From DAOUMF01 sp034411955 (lineage in GTDB: Bacteria > Chloroflexota > Dehalococcoidia > SM23-28-2 > RBG-16-64-32), in the NCBI GenBank assembly GCA_034411955.1, contig DAOUMF010000115.1:1-26733 (forward strand): a stretch of 26,733 nucleotides of DNA, written 5' to 3'. Position 1 is the stretch's first letter. Each line of letters starts with the position of its first letter. The notes below the pieces were generated by a model that was not told where the DNA came from, made no database searches, and was given only the letters and a program-made list of their open reading frames with translations. The position numbers and the translations under genes are program-made. Shown piece by piece: positions 1 through 6,973 of this stretch.

Positions 1-714
1 GATCCCGGCCTGGCGCATGCCGCCCCCGAGCATCTTGCGGAACCCCCGCGCCCGGGCGATGAACTCTCTGCTGCCACAGAGGACGGAGCCCACGGGACAG
101 GCGAGTCCTTTGCACAGGCTGAAGGCCACCGAGTCCGCGTATTGCGCCAGGCGGGACGCAGGCACCCCCAGGGCTACGGCGGCGTTGAACAGGCGCGCCC
201 CGTCCAGGTGCAGGGGCAAGTTGTGCTCATCGGCCAGGCGCCGCACTGCGGCTAGGTCGTCCTCGCTGAGGACGCTGCCGCCGCAGCGGTTGTGCGTGTT
301 CTCCACGCAGATGAGCCCTGTGGGAGGGAAGTGGATGTCGCGACCGCGGACGGCGCGCCGCACCTCCTCCAGGTCCAGCCGCCCCTGCTTGTCGTTGTGG
401 ACGGGGCGGAGGCCGAGGCCGCCCAGGGCGAAGGCGCCCCCCGCCTCGTAGTGCAGGATGTGGGCCTCATCTCCGACGATGACCTCGTCGCCGCGCCGGC
501 AGTGGGACAGCATCGCCGTCAGGTTGCTCTGGGTGCCGCTGGTGGTGAGGCGGGCGGCGTCCTTGTCCATGACCTTTGCCGCCATCGCCTCTAGACGGTT
601 GACGGTGGGGTCGCCTCCGAAGACGTCGTCCCCCAACTCGGCCTCCGCGATCGCCTTCCGCATCGCTGGCGGCGGCAGGGTTACGGTGTCACTCCTGAGG
701 TCGATGGTCTTCAT
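1..714 (-). CDS. ltaE: Low-specificity L-threonine aldolase, C-terminus cut off by window edge
   Basis: PLP-dependent enzyme of fold type I that splits L-threonine or allo-threonine to glycine and acetaldehyde in the cytoplasm. The 238 visible residues begin MKTIDLRSDTVTLPP, the typical family N-terminus, and the ATG at 714 fits this. Later come TSGTQSNLTAML (cofactor phosphate region), HLDGARLFNAAV (the Asp that contacts the pyridine nitrogen) and SLCKGLACPVGS, whose Lys at about residue 202 is the expected Schiff-base lysine. Family members are usually about 340-350 residues, so roughly the last third lies beyond base 1. It runs in the same direction as the small gene at 792-1229, separated by 77 bp, and may share its transcript. 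Family assignment is secure; substrate range is inferred. Confidence 0.93.
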   Translation of the reverse strand, partial: MKTIDLRSDTVTLPPPAMRKAIAEAELGDDVFGGDPTVNRLEAMAAKVMDKDAARLTTSGTQSNLTAMLSHCRRGDEVIVGDEAHILHYEAGGAFALGGLGLRPVHNDKQGRLDLEEVRRAVRGRDIHFPPTGLICVENTHNRCGGSVLSEDDLAAVRRLADEHNLPLHLDGARLFNAAVALGVPASRLAQYADSVAFSLCKGLACPVGSVLCGSREFIARARGFRKMLGGGMRQAGI

Positions 715-791
715 CGCTCTACGAAGCGGATCCCGCGCCTGAAGCGGTGGCCCCGCCACGGGCGGGCCTGTGGCTCAAGAGGGCCCCTCCA

Positions 792-1229
792 CTAGCGGGA
801 GCGTTCCCATAGGGACTGGTAGGTCTCGCCACCGCGGATGGCGGTAATCACCTCCGCCTTCTCCGCCTGCTCCAGCTCCTCGAACACGGCCTGACAGGCC
901 TTGAGCATCGGCTCGCCGCCCAGGCTCACCATTCGGGCTTCGATTTTGTCCCACAGCCCGGAGGCGCGGAATGTCTCCATCTGCCGCGGCCACATGAAGG
1001 ACATGATCTTGTCAGGCAGAGGCAGGCGGGGTCGCATCTTCTTCAACGCCTTGAAGCGCTCCTCCACCGAGCTGGCCTTGTCGACGATGGCGATGAGGGG
1101 TGCGTCGCTCTCAGTGGTGCGGGTGTCGATGAGCAGCCGCTTGTCGAGGATGGCGAAGCGAATCACCAGCACATCGGCGGCGTCAATGACCCGCGCCACC
1201 TCGTCCAGATCGAGCCCGTAGTCGTCCAT
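792..1229 (-). CDS. Small conserved-looking protein of unknown function (145 aa)
   Basis: I do not recognise a family. The protein starts MDDYGLDLDEVARVIDAADVLVIRFAILDKRLLIDTRT and is mixed alpha/beta. It has no signal peptide or membrane segment and is rich in charged residues. A basic stretch (KALKKMRPRLPLPDK, about residues 60-75) precedes a Trp/Met-rich segment and a helical C-terminus ending TYQSLWERSR. Codon use matches the neighbours. It has its own strong promoter: TTGACC, 18 bp, TAGAAT, with the -10 box only 8 nt from the ATG, so the message is probably leaderless and the start at 1229 is well supported. It could be co-transcribed with the downstream threonine aldolase. Confidence 0.75.
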   Translation of the reverse strand: MDDYGLDLDEVARVIDAADVLVIRFAILDKRLLIDTRTTESDAPLIAIVDKASSVEERFKALKKMRPRLPLPDKIMSFMWPRQMETFRASGLWDKIEARMVSLGGEPMLKACQAVFEELEQAEKAEVITAIRGGETYQSLWERSR

Positions 1230-1237
1230 ACAGGGAG

Positions 1238-1267
1238 ATTCTACCGAGGGCCGTCAGCGGGGGTCAA
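1238..1267 (-). promoter_or_regulatory. Promoter of the 145-aa gene, leaderless layout
   Basis: On the minus strand TTGACC (1262-1267), an 18-bp spacer and TAGAAT (1238-1243). Only 8 nt separate the -10 box from the ATG at 1229, so transcription should start at or beside the start codon. Confidence 0.7.
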
Positions 1268-1308
1268 ACGCCGATGCTGGTGCGCCTGCGCAGCGCCAGC
1301 CGCTCATC

Positions 1309-2295
1309 TCACTTCACGTGGTACCTGACCCGCTCCTTTTTGTACTCCTTGGTGCTGTAGAGGATGATGTAGTCGTCGACTCCGATCTCCTGAGACATCC
1401 GGCGGGCTATCTCCTCGCACTGGCTGCGGCTGGGGGCGTGAACCATACAGAAGATGTTGTAGGGCCAGTCCGGGTACACGCGGCGCTGGAAGCAGTGGCT
1501 CACCTGTGGATAGGAGGCGAGGCGATAGCCGAGATCGGGGAGCTGCTCCTCGGGGATGCGCCAGCAGATCATGGCGTTGGCCAGGAAGCCCGCCTTTTGG
1601 TGACGTAGGACGGCAGCGAAGCGTCGCATCACCCCTGACGCTACGAATTCTCTGGCCCTAGCGAACATCCGCCTCTGGCGGATCCCCAGACTGTCCGCCC
1701 AGCCCTGAAAGGGGGCGGGCTCCAGGGGCAAATCTTGCTGGAGGACGCGTACGTAATCCAGATCCTCTTCCGTGAAGCTCCGCGGCGGCTCCTTGCTGGC
1801 CCGCCTCCTCTCGGCCACGTTGGCGCCCTGCTCCAGGTCCAGCTCCACCCCGATCTTGAACACACGGAGGGCGGGAAGGATGCGCGTTCGCCGGGCCCCT
1901 GCCACATCGGACAGGTGGGCCACCTCCGCCTCTAAGTCAGCACCGGGAGGCAGGGTCAACGTGAACCACAGGTTGAACGAGTGATCGCGCTTGTAGTTGT
2001 GGCTCACTGTGGGCTGCTCCGAGACGCGGCTGGCCGACTCGTTGATGTGCTCTTCGGGGATGTCCATGGCGACGAGAGTGCTGGAGTAGCCCAGGCGTCG
2101 GCTATCGAATATGGCGCTGATCTGGCGGATGATCCCGGCCTCCTTCAGGCGCCGGGCCCGCGCCAACGCGTCCTCCTCGCTGATCCCGACCCGTTCGCCG
2201 ATGGTGGCGAAGGGACGCTCGACGAGGGGGAACTCCTTCTGGATCAGGGTCAGGAGCCGCCGGTCGATAGCGTCTATGGCAGAGGCGGCGGTCAC
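1309..2295 (-). CDS. ahbAB: Fused siroheme decarboxylase AhbA-AhbB (Lrp/AsnC-type)
   Basis: Siroheme decarboxylase removes the acetate carboxyls at C12 and C18 of siroheme to give didecarboxysiroheme, the branch toward heme or heme d1 that bypasses coproporphyrin. The 328-residue product is two Lrp/AsnC-like halves joined. Residues 1-155 hold a winged-helix part (IDAIDRRLLTLIQKEFPLV) and an AsnC-like part with SHNYKRDHSFNLWFTL. Residues 160-328 repeat the plan, with SHCFQRRVYPDWPYNIF. These His-containing segments are the substrate-site hallmarks of AhbA/AhbB (NirDL). AhbA and AhbB are usually separate proteins of about 160 residues, so this is a natural fusion. I chose the GTG at 2295 because it overlaps the upstream stop (GTGA) and has GGAGGA at a good distance; a longer ORF reaching 2397 would run into the upstream gene. 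Translationally coupled to the sulfite-oxidase-like gene. Confidence 0.88.
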   Translation of the reverse strand: MTAASAIDAIDRRLLTLIQKEFPLVERPFATIGERVGISEEDALARARRLKEAGIIRQISAIFDSRRLGYSSTLVAMDIPEEHINESASRVSEQPTVSHNYKRDHSFNLWFTLTLPPGADLEAEVAHLSDVAGARRTRILPALRVFKIGVELDLEQGANVAERRRASKEPPRSFTEEDLDYVRVLQQDLPLEPAPFQGWADSLGIRQRRMFARAREFVASGVMRRFAAVLRHQKAGFLANAMICWRIPEEQLPDLGYRLASYPQVSHCFQRRVYPDWPYNIFCMVHAPSRSQCEEIARRMSQEIGVDDYIILYSTKEYKKERVRYHVK

Positions 2296-2894
2296 GAGTA
2301 GCGCTCCTCCTTCCAGGGGTCGCCGCGCATGTGGTAGCCGTACATCTCCCAGAAGCCGGGCTGGTCTTTCTCCATGAACTCCAGGGCACGTACCCACTTG
2401 GCGCTCTTCCAGAAGTAGAGATGGGGTATCACCAGCCGCAGGGGCCAGCCGTGGGGCGGTGTCAGCTCCTTACCGTCGTGCTTGTAGGCCAGGAGCACGT
2501 TCTCCCGCAGGAGGTCGGCCAGGGGGACGTTGGTGCTGTAGCCACCGTGGCAGTGGACCATCACGCTCTCCGCCGAGGGCAGGGGCTGGAAGTGCTGCAG
2601 AAGGTCTCGGAAGAGGACGCCTTCGAAGCGGTTATCCATGCGGCTCCAGGAGGTCACACAGTGGATGTCGCAGGTGACGGTGGCCGTGGGCAGGGCTCGG
2701 AACTGCTCCCAGGTGAACTGCACCTCTCGCTCGACGGCGCCATAGATGCGCAGTCGCCACTCATCCGGGTCGATTCTCGGCGTGCCGGCGTAGGTGAGGA
2801 CGGGCCAGTCCTCCACCACCTTCTGGCCGGGCGGCAGGCGGTCGCCGTATCTCTCACGGTCTCTGGAGCGACGGGACAGGATATCGAAAACCAA
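2292..2894 (-). CDS. Sulfite-oxidase-like molybdopterin oxidoreductase (single Moco domain)
   Basis: About 200 residues of the sulfite oxidase/YedY (MsrP-like) Moco fold. RYGDRLPPGQKVVEDWPVLTYAGTP is the usual beginning. VTCDIHCVTSWSRMDNRFEGV carries the Cys (about residue 79) expected to ligate molybdenum. VMVHCHGGYSTNVPL, HGWPLRLVIPHLYFWKSAKWV and a C-terminal GFWEMYGYHMRGDPWKEERY follow the family pattern. There is no heme domain, dimerisation domain, signal peptide or Tat motif, so it should be cytoplasmic; the substrate is unknown. The ORF could begin at an ATG at 2987, but a good promoter (2939-2968) lies inside that extension, so I prefer the TTG at 2894 with GGAAAGG upstream. The stop overlaps the ahbAB start, suggesting linked expression. 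Confidence 0.85.
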   Translation of the reverse strand: MVFDILSRRSRDRERYGDRLPPGQKVVEDWPVLTYAGTPRIDPDEWRLRIYGAVEREVQFTWEQFRALPTATVTCDIHCVTSWSRMDNRFEGVLFRDLLQHFQPLPSAESVMVHCHGGYSTNVPLADLLRENVLLAYKHDGKELTPPHGWPLRLVIPHLYFWKSAKWVRALEFMEKDQPGFWEMYGYHMRGDPWKEERYS

Positions 2895-2938
2895 GAGCGG
2901 TGGCCTTTCCAGCGGGCGACAGGCGTCGGCTTGATTTG

Positions 2939-2968
2939 AGGATAGCAACCGCCTATAGCTAACGTCAA
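2939..2968 (-). promoter_or_regulatory. Promoter of the Moco protein-ahbAB operon
   Basis: Minus strand TTGACG (2963-2968), 18 bp, TATCCT (2939-2944), with TGC directly before the -10 box (extended -10). It places the transcript start near 2930, downstream of the longest possible ATG, and so argues for the TTG start at 2894. Confidence 0.65.
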
Positions 2969-3050
2969 ACCTAGGCGTACCGCCCATCCACTGGCTGTGG
3001 CGTCACCTTCAGCCGCAGGTTCGGTCGTCGAGCCCTCCCCTCCCCCATGC

Positions 3051-3056
3051 TATCAT
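3051..3056 (+). promoter_or_regulatory. Probable -10 box of lspA
   Basis: TATCAT preceded by TGC (extended -10) lies 8 nt before the ATG at 3065. No good -35 box is visible at 16-18 bp. The spacing matches the other probable leaderless starts in this window. Confidence 0.4.
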
Positions 3057-3064
3057 CGAAGGCG

Positions 3065-3607
3065 ATGCCGACGATCGAGGCGACGAAGCCTGTCACCCCC
3101 ATACCCGCTGCCTCCCGCCTGCGACGGCTCCTGTTCATCGCCGCCGCTCTCATCGTTCTCGCCCTGGACCAGGCCAGCAAGGGGCTGGTACGGACGCTCA
3201 TGGATCGCGGCGAGAGCTGGCCGGACGGCTGGCCTGTGCGCCTGCATTATGTCACCAATACTGGAGCAGCCTTCGGCATACTCAAGGACCAGACTGGATT
3301 CCTGGTGATCACGACCGTAATCGGCTTGGCTGCTATCTACCTGTACTACCGCTACCCGCCCTTCGACCACTTGGTGGCGCCGGTCGCGATGGGCATGATG
3401 TTGGGAGGGGCTATCGGCAACCTTGTGGACCGGCTGCGCCTGGGCAGAGTCACCGACTTCCTCGACTTTCCGTTCTGGCCGTCCTTCAACGTGGCCGACT
3501 CCTCGATCGTCATCGGCGTCGCAGTCCTCCTGGTGGGCTACGCGATCTTCGCCAAGCCTCCGCCGCCGAGATCTGAACGTGAAGACGCTGGAGCTGACGG
3601 CCGATAG
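3065..3607 (+). CDS. lspA: Lipoprotein signal peptidase (signal peptidase II)
   Basis: Inner-membrane aspartyl protease that cleaves the signal peptide of diacylated prolipoproteins. The 180-residue protein has the four-helix family layout: a first helix LLFIAAALIVLALDQASKGLV, the NTGAAFGIL motif, a central hydrophobic helix, then GNLVDRLRLGRVTDFLDF and FNVADSSIVIGVAVLLVGY. The two catalytic Asp residues are those of GNLVDRL/VTDFLDF and FNVADSSI. The short N-terminal extension is charged and Pro/Ala-rich. An ATG at 3047 would add six residues but lies upstream of the TATCAT box, so I prefer 3065. It overlaps rluD by 29 bp, a common pairing in bacteria. Confidence 0.95.
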   Translation: MPTIEATKPVTPIPAASRLRRLLFIAAALIVLALDQASKGLVRTLMDRGESWPDGWPVRLHYVTNTGAAFGILKDQTGFLVITTVIGLAAIYLYYRYPPFDHLVAPVAMGMMLGGAIGNLVDRLRLGRVTDFLDFPFWPSFNVADSSIVIGVAVLLVGYAIFAKPPPPRSEREDAGADGR

Positions 3608-4475
3608 GGCGAGCGAGAGGCTGGACGTCTTCCTGGCGCGCCGGGTGGGCGGCCTGTCCCGCAGCCATGCCCGCCGCCTGATCGATGAGGGCCTGGTGAC
3701 GGTGGATGGCAGGCGGGAGCGCCCCTCCCACCACCTGGCCTGCGGCGCTCGCGTCGCGGCGACATTGCCCGCCGCGGAGGAGGCGAGGCCCACGGCGGAG
3801 CTCATCCCGCTCACAGTCATCTATCGTGACGAAGACGTCATCGTCGTCGACAAGCCAGCGGGGCTCACTGTCCACCCAGCGCCTGGGCACCCCAGCGGCA
3901 CGCTGGTGAACGCCCTCCTGGCCATTGCCCCGGAGCTGGCGGAGGCGCGGGAGAAGATGCGGCCGGGGATCGTCCATCGTTTGGACAAGGACACCTCGGG
4001 GTTGTTGGTCGTCGCCAGGAGCGAGCGAGCGCGGGTTAGCCTGATCCATCAGCTCAAGGAGCGAGAGGTCCACAAGACCTACCTGGCGCTGGTACAGGGC
4101 GTGCCGCAGCCGTCCCAGGGTACCATCGAGGCGCCTATCGGCCGGCATCCCAGGAACCGCAAGAAGATGGCGGTTGTCGCCGGCGGCCGCGAGGCAGAGA
4201 CGAAGTACCGCGTCCGCGAGGTACTGAACAGCTTCGCCCTGCTGGAGGTGGAGCCGGTGACGGGGCGCACCCACCAGGTCCGCGTCCACCTGGCCGCCAT
4301 CGGCCACGCGGTGGTCGGCGACGGCGTCTACGGCAGACGTTCGCCGCTGGTGGGACGCCAGTTCCTCCACGCCTGGCGCCTGGCCTTCGAGCTGCCGTCC
4401 AGTGGCCGTCTGGTGGAGTTCGAGTCGCCTCTGCCCGCGGATCTGCGGGACGCGCTGGGGAGCCTCAGGGGCTAG
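3579..4475 (+). CDS. rluD: 23S rRNA pseudouridine synthase, RluA/RluD family
   Basis: Isomerises uridines in RNA, in the RluD case U1911/1915/1917 of 23S helix 69. The 298-residue protein has an N-terminal S4 RNA-binding domain (SERLDVFLARRVGGLSRSHARRLIDEGLVTVDG), then the catalytic domain with VIVVDKPAGLTVHPAPG and HRLDKDTSGLLVVAR, whose first Asp is the catalytic residue. GRTHQVRVHLAAIGHAVVGDGVYG is the third signature. The reading frame stays open upstream to 3423, but that part is the shadow of lspA. GTG at 3579 begins VKTLELTADRASERLDV, the normal N-terminus, and overlaps the lspA end by 29 bp, so translation is probably coupled. Assignment to RluD rather than RluA/RluC rests on the S4 domain and gene order. 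It converges with the gene at 4480-4770, stops 4 nt apart. Confidence 0.93.
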   Translation: MKTLELTADRASERLDVFLARRVGGLSRSHARRLIDEGLVTVDGRRERPSHHLACGARVAATLPAAEEARPTAELIPLTVIYRDEDVIVVDKPAGLTVHPAPGHPSGTLVNALLAIAPELAEAREKMRPGIVHRLDKDTSGLLVVARSERARVSLIHQLKEREVHKTYLALVQGVPQPSQGTIEAPIGRHPRNRKKMAVVAGGREAETKYRVREVLNSFALLEVEPVTGRTHQVRVHLAAIGHAVVGDGVYGRRSPLVGRQFLHAWRLAFELPSSGRLVEFESPLPADLRDALGSLRG

Positions 4476-4479
4476 ACCG

Positions 4480-4770
4480 CTACTTCTTGCCCGTGCCGAT
4501 GGGCATGACGCCGGTGGCGTAGATGTAGATGCGGTCCCGGAAGCGGGCCAAGATGGGCTTCTTGCCGTCCGTCTCCAGCTCGCGGATGTGTCGGGCCATC
4601 ACCGCGCCGTAGCCCTTGAGGGGCACGGTGCGCACGTACCAGTAGTCCTCGCCGCCGTACACGAGCTTGAGGGCCGGCTCCACTTGGCCGAACTCCATGT
4701 ACGGCACCTCCACGCGATCGGCGTACAGCGTCCCGATGCGAGCAGGGTTGACCTCGAGCACGCCCTCCAT
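4480..4770 (-). CDS. Small protein of unknown function (about 96 aa)
   Basis: I do not recognise the family. The product is beta-rich and has no membrane segment: EGVLEVNPARIGTLYADRVEVPYMEFGQVEPALKLVYGGEDYWYVRTVPLKGYG, then RHIRELETDGKKPILARFRDRIYIYATGVMPIGTGKK. The final stretch could be a small strand-rich substrate- or protein-binding module. I chose the ATG at 4770 because GAGGG lies 5 nt upstream. In-frame GTG and TTG codons at about 4782-4820 are alternatives, and the ORF is open to 4899, which would run through the gltX promoter. It is head-to-head with gltX and tail-to-tail with rluD. Confidence 0.6.
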   Translation of the reverse strand: MEGVLEVNPARIGTLYADRVEVPYMEFGQVEPALKLVYGGEDYWYVRTVPLKGYGAVMARHIRELETDGKKPILARFRDRIYIYATGVMPIGTGKK

Positions 4771-4833
4771 GCCGACCCTCACGGTAGCCGCTTCCACACG
4801 TAGGTTCAAGGAGACTCTTGACCCCACCGGCGC

Positions 4834-4862
4834 TGTGACCAGCCAGCCGTTCTTGCTAGAAT
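4834..4862 (+). promoter_or_regulatory. Promoter of gltX, leaderless layout
   Basis: TGTGAC (4834-4839), 17 bp, TAGAAT (4857-4862) with TGC before the -10 box. The -10 box ends 9 nt before the ATG at 4872, so little or no leader is expected. The -35 box is weak. Confidence 0.55.
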
Positions 4863-4871
4863 GAGCCCGCC

Positions 4872-6344
4872 ATGTCCGTTCGCGTCCGCTATGCCCCATC
4901 GCCCACCGGCGAGCCCCACGTGGGCAACATCCGTACCGCCCTCTTCAACTGGCTGTTCGCCCGCCACCACGGCGGCGCCTTCATCGTCCGCCTGGAGGAC
5001 ACAGACCGCACGCGGTACGTCGAAGGCGCGGAGCAGGCCATCTTCGAGTCACTGGCCTGGCTCGGCCTGGACTACGATGAGGGGCCGGACCCCTCCGACC
5101 GCAGCCGCGACATCGGGGAGCGGGGGCCCTACGTCGAGTCCCGCCGACTGGAGACGTACCAGCGGTACGTCGCCGAACTCGTGGAGGCCGGGCACGCCTA
5201 CCGCTGTTACTGCACCCCCGAGCGGCTGGATCAGGTGCGCAAGGACCTCCAGCGGCAGAAGCGCCCCCCTAAGTACGACCGCCACTGTCGTGACCTCCCG
5301 GAGGACGAGCGGCAAAAGGCGGAGTCAGAGGGGTTGCCTGCGGTCGTCCGCTTCAGGACGCCCCTCTCTGGCCAGACCGTCTTCCGCGACCTCGTCCGGG
5401 GCGACATCGTCTTCGAGAACGACACCCTGGACGACTTCGTGTTGCTGAAGTCAGACGGGTTCCCGGTGTACCACCTGGCCAACATCGTGGACGACCGGCT
5501 GATGGGGATCACCCATGTCCTTCGCGGCGACGAGTGGCTGTCCAGCACCCCCCGCCACGTCCTCCTCTATCAGGCGTTCGGCTGGGAGCCGCCCGCCTTC
5601 GCTCACCTGCCCATGATCCTGGGCCCGGACCGCGCCAAGCTGTCCAAGCGTCACGGCGACACGTCCGTCCTGGCCTTCCGCGACCGGGGCTTCCTGCCCG
5701 AGGCGCTGTTGAACTTCCTCGCCCTTTTGGGCTGGTCTCTGGATGACCGTACCGAGATCATCGATCGCGAGACGCTCGTGCGCCACTTCACCCTGGACCG
5801 GGTCGTCGCCAACGCGGCTGTCTTCAACCGTGAGAAGCTGGAGTGGATGAACGGGGTGTACATCCGCTCCCTCGCGGACGACGAGCTGGCGGGGCGTACA
5901 GCACGCTTCCTGGAGCGGGGAGGCAGGATTGTGGATCGCGACCTGCTGCGGCGGGTCGTACCCCTCATCCGCGAGCGCATCAAGCTCCTGACCGAGGCTG
6001 AGGAGATGGCCGGCTTCTTCTTCCTGGAGGGGGAGCTGCATTACGGGACGGAGACGCTGCTGGGCAAGAAATTCGCCGACGACCGCGGCGGCGCCGCACA
6101 GGCGCTGGAGACGGTGTTGCAGCGGACCAGGGACCTCCAGCTCTGGGATCACGAGACGCTGGAGGGCGCCATCCGCCCCCTGGCCGAGGAGCTGGCGCTG
6201 AAGACCGGCGATCTGTTCGGTCTCATCCGCGTGGCCGTGACGGGCAGGACTGCGGCGCCGCCTCTGTTCGAGACGATGGCGGTCCTGGGGCGCGAGCGGG
6301 CGGTGGCACGGCTGGAGTCAGCCGTCAGGAGGCTGGAAGCCTGA
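4872..6344 (+). CDS. gltX: Glutamyl-tRNA synthetase
   Basis: Class I aminoacyl-tRNA synthetase charging tRNA-Glu with glutamate. The 490-residue protein starts MSVRVRYAPSPTGEPHVGNIRTALFNWLFAR, where HVGN is the HIGH motif, followed by RLEDTDRTRYVEGAEQAIFESLAWLGLDYDEGP. The KMSKS loop is KLSKRHGD. The C-terminal anticodon-binding helical domain is full length (ends VARLESAVRRLEA). No GlnRS is seen here; many bacteria of this kind use a non-discriminating GltX that also mischarges tRNA-Gln for GatCAB, but the sequence alone does not settle which type this is. The start is fixed by the N-terminal motif, with a -10 box just upstream. The next gene starts 17 bp after its stop and may be co-transcribed. 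Confidence 0.97.
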   Translation: MSVRVRYAPSPTGEPHVGNIRTALFNWLFARHHGGAFIVRLEDTDRTRYVEGAEQAIFESLAWLGLDYDEGPDPSDRSRDIGERGPYVESRRLETYQRYVAELVEAGHAYRCYCTPERLDQVRKDLQRQKRPPKYDRHCRDLPEDERQKAESEGLPAVVRFRTPLSGQTVFRDLVRGDIVFENDTLDDFVLLKSDGFPVYHLANIVDDRLMGITHVLRGDEWLSSTPRHVLLYQAFGWEPPAFAHLPMILGPDRAKLSKRHGDTSVLAFRDRGFLPEALLNFLALLGWSLDDRTEIIDRETLVRHFTLDRVVANAAVFNREKLEWMNGVYIRSLADDELAGRTARFLERGGRIVDRDLLRRVVPLIRERIKLLTEAEEMAGFFFLEGELHYGTETLLGKKFADDRGGAAQALETVLQRTRDLQLWDHETLEGAIRPLAEELALKTGDLFGLIRVAVTGRTAAPPLFETMAVLGRERAVARLESAVRRLEA

Positions 6345-6361
6345 GCAACCTGGGGGCCGGG

Positions 6362-6796
6362 GTGAAGATACTCGTCTTTACCGAGGGGACCGCCACCATG
6401 CATCCGTCACAGGAGAGATTCTTCGACGTGCCGTCGTTCATTCCGACCAGCGGTGCCGTCCAGAAACTGAAGTCGTGGCAAGCTCGCGGTGCCGAGATCT
6501 GCTATCTCACTTCGCAACGCTGTGATCAGGAACCGCAGGCGGTTGAGGCGACGCTTCGCCGTTTTCGCTTTCCATCAGGAAAGCTCTACTACCGCGAAGA
6601 AGGGGAAGAGTACGTGGACGTTGTGAGGCGGGTAGGCCCCGATATCCTTATCGAAGACGATTGTAGGAGCATCGGTTGGCAGGAAGTGATCACCCCAAAG
6701 CTGCAGCCCGGGTGGAACGTCCACGGTGTGGTTGTCCCGGAGTTTGGCGGCCTGGCGCACCTGCCGGATGATCCGCAACAACTGAGGCTACTGTAG
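6362..6796 (+). CDS. Small HAD-like protein, function unknown (144 aa)
   Basis: Starts with GTG (VKILVFTEGTATMHPS), 17 bp after gltX. Three pieces suggest a reduced HAD fold: VFTEGT at residues 5-10 in the place of the DxDxT loop, YLTSQR (48-53) like motif II, and ILIEDDCRSIGW (about 95-106) like the acidic motif IV. The nucleophile Asp of loop I is replaced by Thr or Glu, so a classic phosphatase mechanism is doubtful; it may bind rather than hydrolyse, or use a different residue. There is no cap domain and no membrane segment. Sequence around it is lower in GC than gltX. Probable co-transcription with gltX; biological role unknown. Confidence 0.7.
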   Translation: MKILVFTEGTATMHPSQERFFDVPSFIPTSGAVQKLKSWQARGAEICYLTSQRCDQEPQAVEATLRRFRFPSGKLYYREEGEEYVDVVRRVGPDILIEDDCRSIGWQEVITPKLQPGWNVHGVVVPEFGGLAHLPDDPQQLRLL

Positions 6797-6856
6797 GGGG
6801 CAGCGGCTGTGCTCCGCCCTGTGGAGGCTGGGGGCGGAGGCGGCGTAGGGAGGCGC

Positions 6857-6894
6857 ATAGCGAGCGCTTTCTCAGTATAATGAGCGCTCGCTAT
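6857..6894. promoter_or_regulatory. Tandem pair of TetR-type operators
   Basis: Two copies related to the perfect palindrome in the tetR promoter (ATAGCGAGCGCTCGCTAT). Site 1 at 6857-6874 matches 14 of 18 positions, keeping the whole left half. Site 2 at 6877-6894 matches 16 of 18. They are exactly 20 bp apart start to start, about two helical turns, as for cooperative TetR dimers. Two TATAAT hexamers (6876-6881, 6894-6899) overlap or abut site 2, but neither has a good -35 box. Confidence 0.75.
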
Positions 6895-6922
6895 ATAATG
6901 CTTTCTTTTCGCCCTAAACCTC

Positions 6923-6950
6923 TTGACTTGTGCTCCTGGTGGCCTACAAT
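6923..6950 (+). promoter_or_regulatory. Rightward promoter downstream of the operator pair
   Basis: TTGACT (6923-6928), 16 bp, TACAAT (6945-6950). Transcription would start near 6957, just before the ATG at 6974. No convincing gene follows. Confidence 0.5.
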
Positions 6951-6973
6951 ATTCGTGATTCCAATCACATGAT

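Noticed and set aside
2331..2939. 202-aa plus-strand frame opposite the Moco protein
   Set aside because: The minus-strand product carries clear sulfite-oxidase motifs.
2292..2987. Longer N-terminus for the Moco protein starting at 2987
   Set aside because: A good promoter lies inside the extension and the extra residues do not resemble the family.
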